Source: Bacteroidota bacterium
GTDB taxonomy: Bacteria; Bacteroidota; Bacteroidia; Bacteroidales; VadinHA17
NCBI GenBank assembly: GCA_006227095.1
Contig: SBFZ01000312.1
Span: 1-7,933 of the forward strand
Length of the DNA: 7,933 nt
Direction: 5' to 3'
This document shows positions 1 to 5,625 of the stretch, piece by piece (the stretch's first letter is position 1; the number at the start of each line of letters is the position of its first letter). The position numbers and the translations under genes were made by a program. The notes beneath the pieces are model-generated. The model worked only from the letters and a program-made list of their open reading frames with translations, was not told where the DNA came from and searched no databases.

Positions 1-777
1 TGAGTTGTCGGCAATGAATCCCATCGTGCCTGTATGAAAATGGATCCTGTACCAGCCGCCGGTCAGATGTGGCGGCGTCTGCAGGGGCTGCCATGTGGCA
101 CCGTAATCGGTACTCCTGACTATGGCATCATCACCGGCTATGTAGTAAACATTTCCGGCCTCAGTCAGCAGGGGTGCAGCAGTATATTGAAAAGGCTGGC
201 TGACCATTTCCCAGGTGGTTCCCCCGTCATCAGATATTGCAATGCTTCTTACCGTCGTCCCGGAAGGAAGCCTGTGCTCCATTATTGCCAATCCGTTGAG
301 TGCATCACGCCATATCATAGATTCAGCGTATGCCAGGGTATCATAGAAGATCTTTTCCCAGGTGGCTCCTCCGTTGAGGGTCCTGAGTAAAAAGCTTCCC
401 TTGCCGCAATCTTCATTCAGACAGTCATCACTGCCCCTCCCTGAGATAAAACCAGTATTTTCATTGACAAAGTATATGTTCCCCAGGTTAAGATCCGTGC
501 CGGCATCCTGTTCAGTCCAGGTCCTGCCTGAATCTGCGGTATGCATCAGAAAACCATTGTACCCTATCACATACCCCTTTTCGGCAGTCACAAAAAGCAT
601 CCTTCTGAGGTTGGCACCCAGGTTGTGCCCGGTGCTTGTTATCTCCCACCCGGGAATTTCCGGAATCATTATCTCACTGTCTCCGTAAGGATCTCTCAGG
701 CAACTGTTCACAGTCAGCATTATCATGGCGGAAAGAGCCACTGCAGAAAGGGTTGTATTCTTAAGAGGTATCTTCAT
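1..777 (-). CDS. Asp-box (BNR/Ycf48-like) repeat lipoprotein, C-terminus outside window
   Basis: The minus-strand frame is open from an ATG at 777-775 to the window edge, giving 259 residues without a stop. Residues 1-26 form a lipoprotein-type signal (Lys2 and Lys6, a hydrophobic stretch, then V-N-S-C with the presumed lipidated Cys26). Asn at the -2 position is not the textbook lipobox. Four Asp-box motifs of the form D/N-x-G-x-T-W follow at about 82-87, 135-140, 184-189 and 224-229, spaced 40-53 residues apart, as in beta-propeller proteins of the BNR/sialidase or Ycf48-like type. An acidic loop between the first two motifs carries Cys119 and Cys124. Such lipoproteins are usually exported and often surface-exposed; no catalytic residues were recognised, so sialidase activity should not be assumed. 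No Shine-Dalgarno sequence precedes the start. It is divergent from the ABC operon, so a functional link is not implied. Confidence 0.85.
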   Translation of the reverse strand, partial: MKIPLKNTTLSAVALSAMIMLTVNSCLRDPYGDSEIMIPEIPGWEITSTGHNLGANLRRMLFVTAEKGYVIGYNGFLMHTADSGRTWTEQDAGTDLNLGNIYFVNENTGFISGRGSDDCLNEDCGKGSFLLRTLNGGATWEKIFYDTLAYAESMIWRDALNGLAIMEHRLPSGTTVRSIAISDDGGTTWEMVSQPFQYTAAPLLTEAGNVYYIAGDDAIVRSTDYGATWQPLQTPPHLTGGWYRIHFHTGTMGFIADNS

Positions 778-1004
778 ATGCTGATTTTAACGACTGCAAT
801 CTGCTTCAAAAATCGTTCCATTTATGCACGATGTAAACCGGATGTCAATCTTTGAAGAACCTCACCTTAACCATATTTTTTTCATGATACCGTCAGGCTG
901 TATCCGGACTCCAACCCGAAATCAGCAGCCGGAAAATCAATCCTGATATTTTAAGAAAACTTTAACAGTGAGTGTGTTGCGCTTATAATTCATTCAATTT
1001 CAAT

Positions 1005-1027
1005 AAAAAAAATCAGGCTCCGGCCTG
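1005..1027 (-). terminator. Leftward intrinsic-terminator-like hairpin with T-tract
   Basis: Read on the minus strand, CAGGC and GCCTG form a 5-bp GC-rich stem around a CGGA loop (1027-1014). One A and eight consecutive T follow (1013-1005), the layout of a Rho-independent terminator. The stem is short and is not extended by flanking pairing, and no gene lies upstream of it on that strand within the intergenic region. It may stop stray antisense transcription or may be chance. Confidence 0.35.
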
Positions 1028-1055
1028 CTGCGATCTCATCTCACCGGAAACCCTC

Positions 1056-1087
1056 TTGCAAAAGTTATTTCACCCCATATAAATTTG
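1056..1087 (+). promoter_or_regulatory. Bacteroidota-type promoter of the NEW3-ABC operon
   Basis: TAAATTTG at 1080-1087 matches the Bacteroidota -7 consensus TAnnTTTG exactly. A TTG at 1056-1058 stands 21 bases upstream, within the usual 19-21 range for the -33 element. Transcription would then start near 1092-1097, leaving a leader of roughly 30-37 bases that contains the ribosome binding site. The spacing and position immediately before an operon make this better than a chance match. Confidence 0.6.
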
Positions 1088-1114
1088 CATTTCGTGTGAA
1101 AAAAATAAAAAAAC

Positions 1115-1120
1115 AGGAGG
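1115..1120 (+). promoter_or_regulatory. Shine-Dalgarno site that fixes the NEW3 protein start
   Basis: AGGAGG lies 8 bases before the ATG at 1129. It favours that start over the in-frame GTG at 1096. The GTG has no such site, nearly coincides with the predicted transcription start, and would put a strongly charged extension in front of the signal peptide. Confidence 0.75.
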
Positions 1121-1128
1121 AAATTCTT

Positions 1129-2280
1129 ATGTCACTACTAAGGAAAATGACTGCTGGTTTTTTTATCCTTTCATATGGGATAATAACCACTGGCATTGCA
1201 ACAGCCGCTGAGAAGGACAGTATCCTTCTCTACACTCCCTTTACCAAGATATCGGTTCCCCCCGGAGAGTCAATTGACTATGCCGTTGATGTGATAAACA
1301 ACGGCGATGCACTTGAAACACTGGATCTTTCGGTGAGTAACCTTCCGCGAAACTGGAACTATACCCTTAAGGCAGGGGCCTGGAACGTGAAACAGGTAGC
1401 CGTCCTTCCCGGCGAGAAAAAGAGTATCTCACTCAGGGTGGAGGTGCCTTTCCAGGTAAACAAGGGCAACTACAGGATCTTCCTGGTGGCAGGTGAAGGC
1501 AACTCTCTTCCGTTGACAGTGAACATCTCAGAGCAGGGAACCTACAAGACAGAGTTTACCACCAGGCAGGCAAACATGGAAGGGCACGCAGCCTCAACCT
1601 TCAACTACAGCGCAGACCTCAGGAACCGTACTGCCGAGGCTCAGACATATGCACTACAGGGCGAAGTACCGCGGGGCTGGACCATCACCTTCAGGGCGAA
1701 CGGGAAACAGGTTACCTCGGTGGATGTTGAACCAAACAGCACGGTGAATGTCACCATTGAGGTCAAACCGGCTGAGCAGGTGGAGGAAGGCAACTATGTC
1801 CTCCCGGTCAGGGCCGTTTCCGGGTCATCATCAGGTGAACTGAAGCTCGAAGCTGTAATTACCGGAACATACAGGATCGAACTCACCACCCCTGCCGGAC
1901 TTCTTAGCTACGATATTGTGGCAGGCAGGGAAAAGAAAATTGACCTGGTAGTAAAAAATACCGGTACATCAATTCTTTCAGACGTACAGCTCACCCATGC
2001 CGCACCCGTGAACTGGGAGGTCACCTTTGATCCGAAGACGATTGAAACCATACTCGCAGGGAAGGAGGCTACCGTAACTGCTGTTGTAAAGGCCGATAAA
2101 AAAGCTATTCCCGGTGACTATATAACCAACCTCGAGGCACGTACGCCGGAGGTATCCTCAAAGGCATCTTTCCGTATGTCTGTCAAAACACCTCTCCTGT
2201 GGGGCTGGATAGGAGTCCTTATTATCCTTGCAGGAATCGGCACTATCTGGTTTCTGTTCCGGAAATACGGAAGGAGGTAG
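1129..2280 (+). CDS. Secreted membrane-anchored NEW3/Ig-like repeat protein, putative ABC transporter partner
   Basis: The product is 383 residues. An N-terminal signal peptide (Arg5-Lys6, hydrophobic 8-24) probably ends near Ala-Ala26/27. Three related beta-rich repeats follow at about 31-135, 136-245 and 247-352. Each carries a P-x-x-W or G-W element (NWNYT, GWTIT, NWEVT) followed by a P/A-G-x-x-x-x-V stretch and a G-N-Y or G-D-Y turn, as in NEW3 (NPCBM-associated) Ig-like domains of COG1470-type proteins. A single transmembrane helix at about 355-377 ends in a basic tail, RKYGRR. The topology is therefore an extracytoplasmic ectodomain anchored in the inner membrane. It is the first gene of an operon, with the ABC ATPase starting 2 bases after its stop. 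Inference: it is an extracytoplasmic subunit or substrate-engaging partner of that ABC system. The family role is not established, and no enzyme motif is visible. Confidence 0.85.
   Translation: MSLLRKMTAGFFILSYGIITTGIATAAEKDSILLYTPFTKISVPPGESIDYAVDVINNGDALETLDLSVSNLPRNWNYTLKAGAWNVKQVAVLPGEKKSISLRVEVPFQVNKGNYRIFLVAGEGNSLPLTVNISEQGTYKTEFTTRQANMEGHAASTFNYSADLRNRTAEAQTYALQGEVPRGWTITFRANGKQVTSVDVEPNSTVNVTIEVKPAEQVEEGNYVLPVRAVSGSSSGELKLEAVITGTYRIELTTPAGLLSYDIVAGREKKIDLVVKNTGTSILSDVQLTHAAPVNWEVTFDPKTIETILAGKEATVTAVVKADKKAIPGDYITNLEARTPEVSSKASFRMSVKTPLLWGWIGVLIILAGIGTIWFLFRKYGRR
2271..2277 (+). promoter_or_regulatory. Shine-Dalgarno site that fixes the ABC ATPase GTG start
   Basis: AAGGAGG sits within the last codons of the upstream gene and 5 bases before the GTG at 2283. 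It decides the start: the frame stays open back to an ATG at 2199, but those extra residues do not resemble an ABC domain and come from the region coding for the upstream transmembrane segment. Confidence 0.8.
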
Positions 2281-2282
2281 CC

Positions 2283-3269
2283 GTGACCGGGAATATAATT
2301 GAACTGACGGGACTGACCCGGAAGTATGGTCAGTTCACAGCGGTTGATAATCTCAGCCTCACCATTGCCAGGGGAGAGATTTTCGGACTGCTTGGTCCGA
2401 ACGGTGCCGGAAAATCCACCACCATCATGATGATGCTGGGGCTGACTGAACCTGACTCCGGTACTGCAAGGGTATGCGGCCTTGATCCTTCAGCAGATCC
2501 CGTGGGTGTAAAAAAAAGAACAGGATACCTTCCCGAAGAGGTCGGATTCTATGATGACATGTCAGGACTGGATAACCTGGTATACACAGCATGCCTGAAC
2601 GGGCTGTCGGCAAAGGAGGCAAAGGCAAAGGCTGAAAAACTGCTGGAGCGGGTGGGTCTTTCCAGGGAAAAACACAAGAAGACCGGCAAATATTCCAGGG
2701 GAATGAGACAGAGGCTGGGCCTGGCCGATGTGCTTATCAAGGATCCTGAGGTGATAATACTTGATGAGCCCACACTGGGAATAGACCCGGCAGGTGTCAG
2801 GGAGTTCCTCGATCTTATTGTGGAGCTCAGCCGTGAGCACGGGATAACCGTACTCTTCTCCTCACACCACCTGCACCAGGTTCAGCAGGTGTGTGACAGG
2901 GTAGGACTCTTTGTGGGAGGAAAGCTTCTGGCAACAGGTGATGTGCAGAGCCTTGCTTCCCAGCTTTTCGGGAAATCACCCTATTCAGTTGAGGCAGGAA
3001 TAGATATACCGAAGCAGCATCCGGGAGGAAATACGGGTAATGACCAGAAAAGAAGGGAGATCATGGATGCCCTTCTGGCCCTCAGTGGTGTGAATGACAT
3101 CATGGAAGAGAATGGCAAAATGCACCTTTCCTGCGAACGAGACCTTACCGGGGAGATTGCCGCTGCCATAATAGGTTGTGGTGCGCGACTGACCTCACTC
3201 AGTAAAAGGGAATACGGTCTTGACGATATCTATTACCGCTATTTTGAAGGAGGAGAAAACCATGAATAA
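2283..3269 (+). CDS. ABC transporter ATP-binding protein (ABC-2 exporter type)
   Basis: From the GTG start the product is 328 residues. It is the cytoplasmic ATPase that drives the ABC-2 permease encoded next. Visible motifs are Walker A GPNGAGKST (38-46), a Q-loop-region GYLPEE (81-86) in which the usual Gln is replaced by Glu, a signature YSRGMRQ (137-143) in place of LSGGQ, Walker B with catalytic Glu (VIILDE, 157-162), D-loop GIDP (166-169), and the H-loop His195 in SSHH. The YLPEE and YSxGM variants are common in the NatA/CcmA-like group that pairs with ABC-2 permeases, so they do not suggest inactivity. A C-terminal extension (about 230-328) is typical of that group. The last 8 bases overlap the permease gene, which suggests translational coupling. 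The substrate is unknown. Confidence 0.93.
   Translation: MTGNIIELTGLTRKYGQFTAVDNLSLTIARGEIFGLLGPNGAGKSTTIMMMLGLTEPDSGTARVCGLDPSADPVGVKKRTGYLPEEVGFYDDMSGLDNLVYTACLNGLSAKEAKAKAEKLLERVGLSREKHKKTGKYSRGMRQRLGLADVLIKDPEVIILDEPTLGIDPAGVREFLDLIVELSREHGITVLFSSHHLHQVQQVCDRVGLFVGGKLLATGDVQSLASQLFGKSPYSVEAGIDIPKQHPGGNTGNDQKRREIMDALLALSGVNDIMEENGKMHLSCERDLTGEIAAAIIGCGARLTSLSKREYGLDDIYYRYFEGGENHE
3247..3253 (+). promoter_or_regulatory. Shine-Dalgarno site for the ABC permease, inside the ATPase gene
   Basis: AAGGAGG lies 8 bases before the ATG at 3262 and is embedded in the final codons of the ATPase gene. It selects this ATG over an in-frame ATG at 3220, which has no such site and would only add residues lying over the ATPase C-terminus. 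Confidence 0.8.
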
Positions 3270-4263
3270 AATTGCCATGACACTTACCGGGTACTTCAAC
3301 CGGAAGAACGAAAGGGTCAGGCATCCCTTCCGTGTGATCATGGAGAAGGAGATGGCTGATCACCTGACCGGATGGAGGTTTATTATCCTGACTGCCATAA
3401 TGGCTCTCACCTGCCTTGGCTCACTCTATACAGCACTGGCAAACATGGGGCAGGCTGTAAAGCCCAATGACCCTGAAGGAACTTTCTTTTTCCTGAAGCT
3501 TTTTACGATCTCAGACGGAACTATGCCCTCATTTGTGGTTTTCATCAGTTTTCTGGGGCCATTGCTGGGTATCGGGCTGGGGTTTGACGCCATCAACTCG
3601 GAGCACAACAGGGGAACCCTCAGCAGGATATTGTCCCAGCCTATCCATCGTGACTATATCATCAATGCCAAGTTTGCCGCAGCGCTGGCGGTAATAAGCG
3701 CAATGCTGTTTGCCCTTGGCATGCTGGTAATGGGAGCCGGCCTCGTCACACTGGGCATCCCTCCCACCGCAGAAGAGTTTATAAGGATGATCCTCTTCAT
3801 TCTCCTGAGCATAGTTTACATTGCATTCTGGCTCAACCTTTCGATTCTTTTTTCTGTACTCTTCCGCCAGCCTGCAACTGCAGCTCTTTCGGCTATTGCG
3901 GTATGGCTCTTTTTCAGTGTATTCTACCCCCTGATAGTCAACCTGATTACCAAAGGGATGGAGCCATCGCCGGCAGCATCTCCATATCAGCTTGTTGCAT
4001 TTGAACAGTTCAGGCTCACATTGCTCAGAGTGATGCCAAACCAGCTCTTCAGCGAAGCCACCACAACGCTCCTGATGCCCTCGGTCAGAAGCCTCGGGCC
4101 ACTGACGATGGAACAGATGATCGGAGCTGTGCCGGGGCCGCTTCCCCTTGGTCAGAGTGTTCTGCTGGTATGGCCGCAGGTAACCGGACTGGCAGCAGGA
4201 ACGATAGTGAGCTTTGTTATTTCCTACATTCTGTTTATGCGAAGGGAGATAAGGCCCAGGTAA
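3262..4263 (+). CDS. ABC-2 type permease
   Basis: The product is a 333-residue integral inner-membrane protein, the transmembrane partner of the preceding ATPase. A charged cytoplasmic N-terminus (1-38) leads into about six helices, near 39-60, 90-110, 138-162, 174-200, 205-229 and 299-326. After the second helix comes the family hallmark E-x-x-R-G-T-L-x-x-x-L-S-x-P (114-127), the cytoplasmic coupling segment seen in ABC-2 permeases such as NosY- and GldF-like proteins. A loop of about 70 residues (230-298) between helices 5 and 6 is probably extracytoplasmic and could face the NEW3 partner; that is inference. The start lies 8 bases inside the ATPase gene. With a single permease gene, the transporter would be expected to form a homodimer. 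It is the last gene of the operon, and 33 bases separate it from the convergent aroA. Confidence 0.92.
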   Translation: MNKIAMTLTGYFNRKNERVRHPFRVIMEKEMADHLTGWRFIILTAIMALTCLGSLYTALANMGQAVKPNDPEGTFFFLKLFTISDGTMPSFVVFISFLGPLLGIGLGFDAINSEHNRGTLSRILSQPIHRDYIINAKFAAALAVISAMLFALGMLVMGAGLVTLGIPPTAEEFIRMILFILLSIVYIAFWLNLSILFSVLFRQPATAALSAIAVWLFFSVFYPLIVNLITKGMEPSPAASPYQLVAFEQFRLTLLRVMPNQLFSEATTTLLMPSVRSLGPLTMEQMIGAVPGPLPLGQSVLLVWPQVTGLAAGTIVSFVISYILFMRREIRPR

Positions 4264-4296
4264 TATCAGGCCGGCCAGATGGTAAAATAAAGAAGA
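4264..4296. other. Short convergent gap with imperfect palindrome
   Basis: The gap separates the permease stop from the aroA stop. It contains GGCCGGCC (4269-4276), flanked by ATC and GAT at 4265-4267 and 4278-4280, forming a 16-base imperfect palindrome. There is no T-run after it in either direction, so it is not a convincing intrinsic terminator. Any hairpin would have a very small stem. Termination of the two converging transcripts may be Rho-dependent or lie inside the opposing gene. Confidence 0.3.
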
Positions 4297-5583
4297 CTAT
4301 CCGATTCTTCCGCCAAGACGGGCCAGGTCCTCGAAGAAGCCAGGGTAGGACTTTGCCACAGCTTCTGCCCCGGTAATGGTCACAGGTCCGGCGGCGCCGG
4401 CGGCCATCACTGCCGCCATCATGGCTATCCGGTGATCATTATGTGATGAAACCACAGCGCCCTGTACCTGCCCCCCGGTGATGGCCATCTCATCACCGCT
4501 GATGCGCACGCCTATCCTCATAGCCTCCAGCACTCCGGCTATAGCCTCCGCCCTGTCACTCTCCTTGTGCCTCAGCCTGCCCACGCCCCTGATCGTGCTC
4601 ACTCCGTCACAATAAGCCGCCAGCGCCGCCAGCGGAGGAAACAGGTCCGGGGCATCAGTGGCATCAAAAGTGAAAGCCCTGAGGTGCGATGGCGAAGCGG
4701 TTATCCTTCCCGGCGACACAGATACGTTTGCACCTGCACTTTCAAGAACGCTCATGACAGCCCTGTCTGCCTGCCGGCTGTCAGGGTTCAGGTTGCCAAC
4801 AGCCACTCTGCCTGCAGGTTCCCTGTCTACTTTTGAACCTGTACCACCTCCGATGGCACCGGCTGCCAGAAGAAAGGCTGCACCGCTCCAGTCACCTTCA
4901 ACAGTGAATTCATGAGACCAGTATGACTGCCTGCCAGGAATGATGAAGGTCATGAAATCCCTGTTCTCAATCCTTATTCCGAAATCAGCCAGCAGGTCAA
5001 GCGTGAGGCTGATATATGGTCTGCTGGTAAGATTTGCCACATCAATCCGGCTTTCGGTTTCAGCCAGCGGAAGCGCCATAAGCAGTCCCGTAAGAAGCTG
5101 TGAGCCTGACGACCCGTCTATCAAAGCACGGCCTCCCTTCAGTTTCCCATTCAGCCTCACCGGCAGAAAGCCATCGTTCGTAGAGGCAGTCACTCCGAGC
5201 TGGCCAAGGGCATCTCCTATCATCTTTACAGGCCGGCGTAACAGGGAACCTTTACCGGTCAGCGTAACATCACCTGAAAGCAGGGCGGCAACGGGAGAAA
5301 ACATCCTCAGCGCCAGCCCTGATTCCCCACAGTCCAGAAAAACCTGTCCTGAAGGCCTCTCCCCTGCCTCAATAATAATCCGGTCATCCTCTGTTTTCAC
5401 CATTGCACCCAGGGCTCTGGCCATCCCGATGGCAGCAACAGAGTCATTGCAAAAAGAAGGATTTTTTATGACCGTCGTTCCACCGGCAAGTAATCCGGCT
5501 GCTATTGCCCTCTGCGTAAGGCTCTTGCTTGGCGGAGCATCAATTTGACCACTGAATATTGCCGGGCTGACAGTTATGTTCAT
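4297..5583 (-). CDS. aroA: 3-phosphoshikimate 1-carboxyvinyltransferase (EPSP synthase)
   Basis: The 428-residue enzyme joins shikimate 3-phosphate and phosphoenolpyruvate to give EPSP, the sixth step of the cytoplasmic shikimate pathway. Its length is normal. Active-site landmarks by alignment to E. coli: Lys20, Ser21 and Arg25 (PPSKSLTQR), Arg93 in the PEP loop, Arg117 (RRP), Ser161-Gln162, Tyr190, Asp313 (APD), Lys340 and Arg344 (KESDR), Arg385 (NDHR) and Lys411 (AKSYP). The PEP loop reads GESGLALRM (86-94), where E. coli has GNAGTAMRP, and the first Ser of the SSQ motif is Gly160. A stretch of about 12 residues (248-259) between the usual GG and V-x-V-x-N-L elements looks like an insertion. 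It is the last gene of the leftward aro cluster, 42 bases after aroF. No strong Shine-Dalgarno site precedes it. Confidence 0.95.
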   Translation of the reverse strand: MNITVSPAIFSGQIDAPPSKSLTQRAIAAGLLAGGTTVIKNPSFCNDSVAAIGMARALGAMVKTEDDRIIIEAGERPSGQVFLDCGESGLALRMFSPVAALLSGDVTLTGKGSLLRRPVKMIGDALGQLGVTASTNDGFLPVRLNGKLKGGRALIDGSSGSQLLTGLLMALPLAETESRIDVANLTSRPYISLTLDLLADFGIRIENRDFMTFIIPGRQSYWSHEFTVEGDWSGAAFLLAAGAIGGGTGSKVDREPAGRVAVGNLNPDSRQADRAVMSVLESAGANVSVSPGRITASPSHLRAFTFDATDAPDLFPPLAALAAYCDGVSTIRGVGRLRHKESDRAEAIAGVLEAMRIGVRISGDEMAITGGQVQGAVVSSHNDHRIAMMAAVMAAGAAGPVTITGAEAVAKSYPGFFEDLARLGGRIG

Positions 5584-5625
5584 TGAAGCTGCTCTTTTCA
5601 GTATTAATCCGTTACTAGCGCTAAT

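Larger units (their letters stand above)
778..1128. other. Divergent intergenic region between the lipoprotein gene and the ABC operon
   Basis: These 351 bases contain no supportable coding sequence. The side nearest 1128 holds a good rightward Bacteroidota-type promoter and a ribosome binding site, and a leftward terminator-like hairpin sits at 1005-1027, all listed separately. For the leftward lipoprotein gene only weak promoter candidates are visible. On the minus strand a TTGACA lies about 16 bases before CATAAA, and the same TTG lies 21 bases before TAAATGGA, which matches only part of TAnnTTTG. The stretch at about 980-1012 is rich in A and T. No operator palindrome or riboswitch fold was recognised. 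Confidence 0.6.

Noticed and set aside
208..365. Direct repeat of TTCCCAGGTGG at 208-218 and 355-365
   Set aside because: Both copies encode the T-T-W-E / A-T-W-E core of Asp-box motifs; the repeat reflects protein repeats, not a mobile or regulatory element.
34..855. Several overlapping plus-strand open frames of about 104-118 codons
   Set aside because: They lie opposite the lipoprotein gene, whose minus-strand frame has a signal peptide and four regular Asp-box motifs; the plus-strand products show neither.
2199..2282. Upstream extension of the ABC ATPase to an ATG at 2199
   Set aside because: The added residues are an out-of-frame reading of the upstream transmembrane segment, while AAGGAGG points to the GTG at 2283.
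3220..3261. Upstream extension of the permease to an ATG at 3220
   Set aside because: It overlaps the ATPase C-terminus by far more than needed and has no ribosome binding site, whereas the ATG at 3262 does.
4265..4280. GGCCGGCC-centred palindrome as a bidirectional terminator
   Set aside because: It has no T-run on either side and almost no loop, so it does not have the form of an intrinsic terminator.
4940..5548. A 202-codon open frame on the plus strand opposite aroA
   Set aside because: It is antisense to a clearly conserved enzyme, its product is Ser/Pro/Arg-rich with no recognisable domain, and it arises from the codon pattern of aroA.
5616..5623. TAGCGCTA palindrome between aroF and aroA as an operator
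   Set aside because: It is eight bases long, not extended by flanking symmetry and inside an operon gap; easily chance.
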